From Verrucomicrobia bacterium UBA1200 (lineage in GTDB: Bacteria > Verrucomicrobiota > Kiritimatiellia > RFP12 > UBA1067), in the NCBI GenBank assembly GCA_002309765.1, contig DBXY01000022.1, positions 66,141-85,596 of the forward strand: DNA of 19,456 nucleotides, in the 5' to 3' direction. Position 1 is the first letter of the stretch. Every line of letters starts with the position of its first letter. The notes below the pieces were generated by a model, which saw nothing but the letters and a program-made list of their open reading frames with translations, was not told where the DNA came from and made no database searches. The translations under genes and the position numbers were made by a program. Below are positions 14,713 to 19,456 of the stretch, piece by piece.

Positions 14713-15427
14713 CCGCCCTGCCCTCCGAACCGACATCCAACCACCGGCGCGTAAATAAGAAAGTCGCCACAATCAAAGCCATCGCCGGGATGAACATTTT
14801 GGAGGCGCCGAAAACCAAACATGCCGCCACTGCGGAAACCGCGCCGATTAACGCCGGAACGCGGTTTTGCCGCTCCCGGCACTGGTCGGTCAGTATCACC
14901 AGGAAAAGTGCGGTCATCGCGAAATCGATCCCCTTGGCCTCAAACGGCAAAGCGGTCCCCGCCAAAGCCCCGGCGACCACCCCCACAATCCAATAGGCGT
15001 GGTCGAATATCGCCAACAGCAGGCAGTACCAGGTGCCGTCCCGACCGATTGGGTAAGGGCACTCCACCTGCAAGGCGTAGGTTTCGTCGGTTATGGTCCC
15101 AATCATATATAGCCGCGCCGGCCAAGGCGCGACCCGGTAACGGTCCAGCAACGACAACCCGTAAAGCGAGTAGCGGACGTTCATGCACACCACCAGCACC
15201 GCCACGTCAAGGTAAGCCGTGCCAGCCTTTACCCAATCCACCAGCAAGAACTGTAGCGGGCCGGACACAAACGTCGCGCTGGTCAGCCCGCCCCACAGGG
15301 CTGGCATCGCCACCCCGCCGTTCAACGCCAACAGCACCCCGGCTGCAAAACCCATCGTGCCGTAACCGGTCATCACTGGCATCGAAGCAATAAACGCCCG
15401 CCGCACCAATCCCATCTTTAACGCCAA
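14705..15427 (-). CDS. azlC: AzlC-family branched-chain amino acid permease
   Basis: Inner-membrane main subunit of the AzlCD exporter, 240 aa. Family features are the N-terminal helix with PVMTGYGTMGFAAGVL, the segment LVVCMNVRYSLYGLSLLDRY, and IGTITDETYAL. The start is set at TTG 15427 because GCGGAGA stands about 7 nt upstream; the in-frame ATG at 15415 has no ribosome site. It begins 30 nt after the MATE gene and its last codons overlap azlD, so the three genes should share a transcript. Confidence 0.86.
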   Translation of the reverse strand: MALKMGLVRRAFIASMPVMTGYGTMGFAAGVLLALNGGVAMPALWGGLTSATFVSGPLQFLLVDWVKAGTAYLDVAVLVVCMNVRYSLYGLSLLDRYRVAPWPARLYMIGTITDETYALQVECPYPIGRDGTWYCLLLAIFDHAYWIVGVVAGALAGTALPFEAKGIDFAMTALFLVILTDQCRERQNRVPALIGAVSAVAACLVFGASKMFIPAMALIVATFLFTRRWLDVGSEGRADE

Positions 15428-15457
15428 TTTGATTCTCCGCGATATCCCCGGGCCGGG

Positions 15458-16810
15458 TCAGATCATCTTGATGGTGCGCCATTTGCCACTGCACCAACGC
15501 CAAACCAACCCGCTGCACAATACCATCACGTAAAACGCCATCCAGCACCACAGCGCGATGATACTGGCCCCGCGGTAAGTAAGCACCACCGATCCGGGCA
15601 CCAGCACTGTCCATCCCAAGGTGGTCATATAAAGCATGACGAACTTGGTGTCTCCCGCGCCTTTAAGCGCCTGTTCCAACACAATGGTCAAGGTGTCCAG
15701 CAATCCCCAAGCCGCCATCAGGCACATCATCACCCGCCCGAGCTTGAGCAGCTCGTCGGCGGAGAAGGTCGCGTTGGCGGAATGGAACAACTCAAAATAA
15801 AAGCCGGGGAACATCACAAAGGTGGAGCCGATGACACCCATGTAAACCAAGCCGAACAGCAAACCCGTGTTTCCGGCCCGCCACGCGGCATCGGGATCGC
15901 CCGCGCCCAAATGCTGGCTCACCAGGGTAGATGCCGCCATGCCAAATCCCAACAGCGGTGAAAAGGCGAGATTGTTGATACTGAAGGCAATGTTGCTGGC
16001 CGCCAGCGCGAGATCGCCCAACTTGCCGGTTAGGAACACGAACACGGTAAACACCGACAAATCCAGCAGCGTCTGCAACGCCGCCGGGGCACCGAAGCGG
16101 AGAATCTGCCCGAGTTGCGGCCAGTCCACCGCCACCACCCGCAAACCGCGTTCCCGCCACGCCGCTCTGACCGCAGGCTCAAAAAACATCATCCCGAGCT
16201 GCAGCAGAATGGCGATCACGCCGGAAATCAAAGTGGCGTAAGCGGCGCCGGTGATGCCCATCGACGGACACCCCCACCGACCGAAAATCATCACCCAGTT
16301 TAGCAACACGTTGCTGCCGCAACCGACGAAATTGGACAGGAAGTTAACTGAGGTTTTTCCGATACCGATGAAATAGCCGCCGATCGCGGCGTTGAGCGTA
16401 ACCATCACCCCGCCGGCGGTCAAGATGGTAAAATAGGTCCGCTCCGCCGCAATCACCTCCGCCGAGTGTCCGCTGGTCCGGATAACCAACCAGCCCAACG
16501 GAATCAGTGCCGCCATCAGCGGCCAGGCGAACAGCGCCAGCCAGATCCCCTGCGCCGAAGAACGCACCCCTTCGGCGGGACGTCCGGCCCCGTGGTATTG
16601 CGCGGTGAAAGTCCCGGCGTATGAGGCGAGCGCCTGAAAAAAGCAAACCGCGGTATGGGCGAGGATACCGGCCGGCAATGCCGCCTCGATGGCAACCGAA
16701 CTGTAATGCGAGAGGAAAATGCGGTCGCAAAACTGCATTACAGTGTAGGATGCCATGCTGAGAATCAGCGGCATCGCAATCCTAAACATTTCTCTGGGGG
16801 CGAACTTCAT
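15458..16810 (-). CDS. MATE family multidrug/metabolite efflux transporter
   Basis: Twelve-helix cation-coupled exporter of 450 residues, the family's normal length. Features include the N-terminal MPLILSMASYTVMQFCDRIF, the substrate-channel pattern GIGKTSVNFLSNFVGCGSNV with LLNWVMIFG, and in the second half LAASNIAFSINNLAFSPLLG, SQHLGAGDPDAA and LKGAGDTKF. No drug specificity can be read. The ATG at 16810 has no Shine-Dalgarno site, and the leader predicted from the promoter at 16838-16866 is only about 20 nt. An internal ATG at 16789 has AGAGAA immediately before it but would remove seven residues. Co-transcription with azlCD suggests export of an amino-acid-like metabolite (inference). Expression is likely linked to the divergent oxidoreductase gene through matching promoters. 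Confidence 0.9.
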   Translation of the reverse strand: MKFAPREMFRIAMPLILSMASYTVMQFCDRIFLSHYSSVAIEAALPAGILAHTAVCFFQALASYAGTFTAQYHGAGRPAEGVRSSAQGIWLALFAWPLMAALIPLGWLVIRTSGHSAEVIAAERTYFTILTAGGVMVTLNAAIGGYFIGIGKTSVNFLSNFVGCGSNVLLNWVMIFGRWGCPSMGITGAAYATLISGVIAILLQLGMMFFEPAVRAAWRERGLRVVAVDWPQLGQILRFGAPAALQTLLDLSVFTVFVFLTGKLGDLALAASNIAFSINNLAFSPLLGFGMAASTLVSQHLGAGDPDAAWRAGNTGLLFGLVYMGVIGSTFVMFPGFYFELFHSANATFSADELLKLGRVMMCLMAAWGLLDTLTIVLEQALKGAGDTKFVMLYMTTLGWTVLVPGSVVLTYRGASIIALWCWMAFYVMVLCSGLVWRWCSGKWRTIKMI

Positions 16811-16837
16811 GTCAAAAGAAAACCAATAAATGATGGA

Positions 16838-16866
16838 AGCTTACCAAAAACCGGCGTGTTTGGCAA
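16838..16866 (-). promoter_or_regulatory. Promoter of the MATE-azlCD operon (extended -10)
   Basis: On the minus strand, TTGCCA (16861-16866), a 17-nt spacer and TAAGCT (16838-16843) preceded by TGG (extended -10). The predicted start is near 16831. Its sequence is a near copy of the divergent promoter at 16942-16970. Confidence 0.5.
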
Positions 16867-16962
16867 TTAAACTTTGCGCACCTTGCGGACTTTGCGCGAT
16901 AAGGAAACCAAGGTTCTGCGATTACCTCCTTAATCAATGACTTGCCTAAACACCGGCGTTTT
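16846..16962. promoter_or_regulatory. Two copies of an operator-like motif in divergent promoter spacers
   Basis: Plus-strand positions 16846-16860 (aaaaaccggcgtgtt) and 16948-16962 (aaacaccggcgtttt) match at 13 of 15 bases and lie 102 bp apart. Each fills the -35/-10 spacer of one divergent promoter. The core approximates the palindrome AACRCCGGYGTT. A related half-site (tacgccgtttt) follows at about 16973. This looks like a binding site for a shared regulator; no regulator gene is in the window. Confidence 0.4.
16872..16898. repeat. 9-nt tandem repeat CTTTGCGCA x3
   Basis: Units ctttgcgca, ccttgcgga and ctttgcgcg lie end to end, just upstream of the MATE promoter and between the two divergent promoters. 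Noncoding. Confidence 0.6.
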
Positions 16963-16970
16963 GATAACCT
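16942..16970 (+). promoter_or_regulatory. Promoter of the Gfo/Idh/MocA oxidoreductase gene (extended -10)
   Basis: TTGCCT (16942-16947), a 17-nt spacer and TAACCT (16965-16970) preceded by TGA (extended -10). The predicted start is near 16977, giving a leader of about 30 nt with GGAG at 16996-16999 before the GTG start. Confidence 0.5.
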
Positions 16971-17006
16971 ATACGCCGTTTTCTAACAATCGACCGGAGA
17001 ACCGAA

Positions 17007-18245
17007 GTGACTGTCACGCCTTTAAAGATGCTGGTGGTGGGAGCGGGCGACCGCGGACGCACCTACGCCTCGTTCGCAAAAACCTATCCGGACCAGTTGC
17101 GTATCGTAGGAGTGGCGGAACCCAACCCCGCCAACCGTGATTTTTTCGCAAAGGAACACGCCTTGCCGACGGAGGCGCAATGGCCAGATTGGCGTGAAGC
17201 GCTAGCCGCCCGACCGGCGGCGGACGCGGTGGCGATCTGCACCCCCGACGCATTACACCTTGACCCGGCGCTCGCTTTTCTGGATGCCGGGTACCATCTG
17301 CTGTTGGAGAAACCGATGGCACGGAGTTGGAACGAATGCCGTCGGTTGGACGAAAAAGTGCGCCAAACCCGCCGACTGGTGCTGGTGGGTCACGTCCTGC
17401 GCTACACCAACTATTTCTCGAAACTCAAGCAGCTGATCGCTGGGGGCGAAATCGGCGACGTGGTGAGCATCCAGCACTTGGAGCCGGTGGCCTATATGCA
17501 CGCCGCGCACTCCTTCTGCCGGGGGAACTGGGGCAACACCAAGCGTTCCACCCCGATGATCCTCCAAAAATGCTGCCACGACTTCGACCAATTCGTATGG
17601 TGGCTGGGCAAACGGTGCCTAAGGGTGTCCAGTTTCGGCGGGTTGCGCCATTTCCGCCCGGAAAACCGTCCCGCCGGAGCGGCGGACCGGTGCCTCGACT
17701 GTCCCGCCGCCGTGGAGCGGGACTGCCCCTTTTCCGCCCGCAAAATCTATCTTGAACGCGACACCTACCGCTATCCTTTCGTTGACCGCACCGACGACGG
17801 GATGGCGGCCATGCTGCGCGATTCTCCTTACGGGCGTTGCGTGTACGCCTGCGACAACGATGCCGTTGACCACCAGATCGTCAACCTGCTATTCGAGGGC
17901 GGGGTGACCGTTTCGCACCTGATGGAGTCCTACACCTACACGGGAGGGCGCCAAACCAAGGTGTTCGGGACCCGGGGAGAGATCATCGGCGACGGCAGGA
18001 AACTGCAAATCCACCACTTCAGCAACCGAACCACCTCCGTGTGGGACTCGGTGCTGGAGGCCGGTCCTTCCGGTTCAGGACACGGCGGCGGCGACTTCGG
18101 TATCGTCAGAGAACTGATCCGACAGCTCCGCGAAGGAAGCCCGGCCGACCATCTGGCCGCCTTCGAAATGTCGCTGGAAAGCCACAAAATCGCGTTCGCC
18201 GCCGAGGCCAGCCGACTGGCTCTTGGAGAGGTGCAGATTTTGTAA
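17007..18245 (+). CDS. Gfo/Idh/MocA family NAD(P)-dependent oxidoreductase
   Basis: Cytoplasmic dehydrogenase-type protein of 412 residues acting on sugars or cyclitols in most relatives. The start is GTG with GGAG 7 nt upstream. The N-terminal Rossmann fold begins LKMLVVGAGDRGR (Gly12, Gly14, Gly17). AICTPDALH and the signature EKP (101-103, the catalytic Lys position) follow, then CCHDFD with His191 and Asp192-Asp194 in the C-terminal alpha/beta domain. A Cys-containing insertion, RCLDCPAAVERDCPFSARK (Cys229, Cys232, Cys240), is seen in a subgroup of this family and may bind a metal; this is not shown by the sequence. No transporter or sugar operon is adjacent, so the substrate is unknown. 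The divergent MATE operon shares its promoter type. Confidence 0.88.
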   Translation: MTVTPLKMLVVGAGDRGRTYASFAKTYPDQLRIVGVAEPNPANRDFFAKEHALPTEAQWPDWREALAARPAADAVAICTPDALHLDPALAFLDAGYHLLLEKPMARSWNECRRLDEKVRQTRRLVLVGHVLRYTNYFSKLKQLIAGGEIGDVVSIQHLEPVAYMHAAHSFCRGNWGNTKRSTPMILQKCCHDFDQFVWWLGKRCLRVSSFGGLRHFRPENRPAGAADRCLDCPAAVERDCPFSARKIYLERDTYRYPFVDRTDDGMAAMLRDSPYGRCVYACDNDAVDHQIVNLLFEGGVTVSHLMESYTYTGGRQTKVFGTRGEIIGDGRKLQIHHFSNRTTSVWDSVLEAGPSGSGHGGGDFGIVRELIRQLREGSPADHLAAFEMSLESHKIAFAAEASRLALGEVQIL

Positions 18246-18289
18246 ACGGGGGCAGGCAGCAAAAAATTGTCTTTTTCATTAATTGGGGT

Positions 18290-18318
18290 TTGACCTTTTC
18301 CCCGCATTAATGTATCCT
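18290..18318 (+). promoter_or_regulatory. Sigma70-type promoter of pyrH-frr
   Basis: TTGACC (18290-18295) and TATCCT (18313-18318) with an exact 17-nt spacer. The start would be near 18325, about 24 nt before the TTG start codon of pyrH. It makes pyrH-frr independent of the gene upstream. Confidence 0.65.
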
Positions 18319-18348
18319 ATTGATGTTTAGACATGGAAGGAGTGTCAT

Positions 18349-19089
18349 TTGGAGAACGGATCGGTTAGCGGCATAAAGTATCGGCGGATTTTGCTCAAAT
18401 TGAGCGGCGAGGTCCTCGGAAACAAGACAACGGGCGAGTGTATCGACCCGAGTGCCTTGTCGTCTATGGCGTCGCGCGTTAAAAAAGTCGCCGACATGGG
18501 GGTTCAAGTGGGCATCGTGCTGGGCGGCGGAAACATCTTCCGGGGGCTCAGCGGTCAATCCCGCGGCGTAAACCGAACCATCGGCGACAACATGGGGATG
18601 CTGGCCACCATCATCAACGGTTTGGCCATTCAGAACGCGTTGGAACAGCTGGGGCTGGACACAAGGCTGCAAACCGCCATTGAGATGCCGAAAGTCGCGG
18701 AACCGTTCATCCAGCGCAAGGCGCTGCGCCACTTGGAAAAGGGGCGGGTGGTGATTTTCGCCGGCGGCACCGGCAACCCGTACTTCAGCACCGACACGGC
18801 GGCGGCGTTGCGGGCCAGCGAAATCGGCGCGGAAGTGCTGTTAAAGGCCACCAAGGTGGACGGGATCTACTCCGCCGACCCCAAACTCGACCCGACCGCC
18901 ACGCGCTATGACCATGTTTCATACGAGGATGCCCTACACCAGCGGCTGAAGGTGATGGACTCCGCCGCCTTCGCGTTGTGCATGGAAAACAGCATACCGA
19001 TTGTGGTTTTTGACTTTTACGACGAAAGCGCGCTGGAGCGGATCGTGCGTGGCGAGGAAATCGGCACGCTGGTCGGTGGCGCGAAGTAA
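18349..19089 (+). CDS. pyrH: UMP kinase (uridylate kinase)
   Basis: Converts UMP and ATP to UDP and ADP in pyrimidine nucleotide synthesis; a hexameric amino acid kinase fold enzyme. The 246-residue length is typical. Motifs are ILLKLSGE (14-21, Lys17), the GGGNIFRG loop (59-66), FAGGTGNPYFSTDTAA (137-152, UMP binding and catalytic Asp region), and LLKATKVDGIYSADPK (164-179, ATP binding). The start is TTG; GGAAGGAG (18335-18342) lies 6 nt before it, and the nearby ATG at 18333 is out of frame. It is followed after 17 nt by frr, the usual bacterial pair. The usual upstream partners rpsB and tsf are not here. Confidence 0.97.
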   Translation: MENGSVSGIKYRRILLKLSGEVLGNKTTGECIDPSALSSMASRVKKVADMGVQVGIVLGGGNIFRGLSGQSRGVNRTIGDNMGMLATIINGLAIQNALEQLGLDTRLQTAIEMPKVAEPFIQRKALRHLEKGRVVIFAGGTGNPYFSTDTAAALRASEIGAEVLLKATKVDGIYSADPKLDPTATRYDHVSYEDALHQRLKVMDSAAFALCMENSIPIVVFDFYDESALERIVRGEEIGTLVGGAK

Positions 19090-19106
19090 CCTGTAAGGAG
19101 AACGTT

Positions 19107-19456
19107 ATGGAAACTGTGGACGAGGTACTGCTCGACGCGATGGAAAAAATGGACAACACGGTCAACAAGCTGAAGGACCAGTTCTCCGGCTTGCGCACCG
19201 GGAAGGCTTCCCCCGCGTTGGTGGACGGTGTGCAGGTGATGTACTACGGCGCCCCCACCAGACTGCGCGACATCGCCAACATCGCCACCCCCGAACCCCG
19301 GCTGATCACCATCAACCCCTTTGACCCCACCGCGCTGCCCGAAATCGAAAAGGCGATTCTGGCCGCCAATCTCGGCGTGACCCCGCGCAACGACGGACGG
19401 ATCATCCGGGTGCCGATTCCCGAGCTTAACGAGGAGCGCCGCAAGGAAATCGTCAA
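19107..19456 (+). CDS. frr: Ribosome recycling factor, N-terminal part (cut by window end)
   Basis: Releases ribosomes from mRNA after termination together with EF-G. 116 complete codons are visible and the frame is open at the edge; the family is about 185 residues. Seen are the N-terminal helix (MEKMDNTVNKLKDQFSGLRT), the conserved GLRTGKASPALVDGVQV, YYGAPTRLRDIANI, ITINPFDPTALPEIEKAI, NLGVTPRNDGRIIRVPIP and the start of LNEERRKEIV. The ATG at 19107 has AAGGAG (19095-19100) 6 nt upstream. Co-transcribed with pyrH. Confidence 0.97.
   Translation, partial: METVDEVLLDAMEKMDNTVNKLKDQFSGLRTGKASPALVDGVQVMYYGAPTRLRDIANIATPEPRLITINPFDPTALPEIEKAILAANLGVTPRNDGRIIRVPIPELNEERRKEIV

Noticed and set aside
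14713..14772. Longer N-terminus for AzlD (start at 14772)
   Set aside because: It would overlap azlC by 68 nt; the ATG at 14712 fits the family length and the ATGAATGA overlap.
16847..16962. Miniature transposable element with terminal inverted repeats
   Set aside because: The inverted arms are better explained as two divergent promoters with the same boxes and 17-nt spacing. No target-site duplication is seen.

Overview
The window is GC-rich and densely coding, apart from AT-rich intergenic gaps. It comes from a diderm bacterium: it encodes an LptD-type outer-membrane LPS assembly protein, an MCE/MlaD lipid-transport protein and a D,D-carboxypeptidase. A very large secreted protein combines LamG-like modules, beta-helix stretches and an SGNH-type esterase fold. 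With an exported FAD oxidoreductase, a Gfo/Idh/MocA oxidoreductase and an EF-hand protein, this resembles the PVC superphylum, most likely Kiritimatiellota, Lentisphaerota or relatives. That placement is inferred from gene content only.

Layout. (1) 1-5288, minus: 5' part of a giant secreted multidomain protein, open for 1762 codons and cut by the window edge, with a good promoter at 5362-5391. (2) 5562-9161, minus: a compact cell-envelope cluster transcribed dacA-like, zinc-ribbon unknown, MCE/MlaD-like protein, Dus-like tRNA-dihydrouridine synthase. (3) 9468-10127, plus: secreted protein with four EF-hand loops, ending in a strong hairpin terminator shared with the convergent lptD. (4) 10213-12444, minus: lptD with its own promoter. 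(5) 12661-13965, minus: secreted FAD-dependent oxidoreductase. (6) 13966-14376: a gap holding a decayed AAA/DUF4143-type ATPase fragment. (7) 14377-16810, minus: MATE exporter, azlC, azlD operon. (8) 17007-18245, plus: Gfo/Idh/MocA oxidoreductase, divergent from the MATE operon; the two promoters are near copies of each other. (9) 18349 to the end, plus: pyrH and the start of frr, behind a consensus-like promoter.

I see no CRISPR array, phage, intact insertion sequence, tRNA or rRNA, and no obvious new defence or mobile system. The points most worth a second look are: the apparently catalytically dead SGNH domain in the giant protein; the matched divergent promoters at 16838-16970 with a repeated operator-like spacer; the exact 35-residue (five-heptad) repeat in the MCE protein; the short-period (mostly 9-nt) imperfect repeats, each with a different unit, in several intergenic gaps; and small gene relics at 14223-14384 and 12577-12657.
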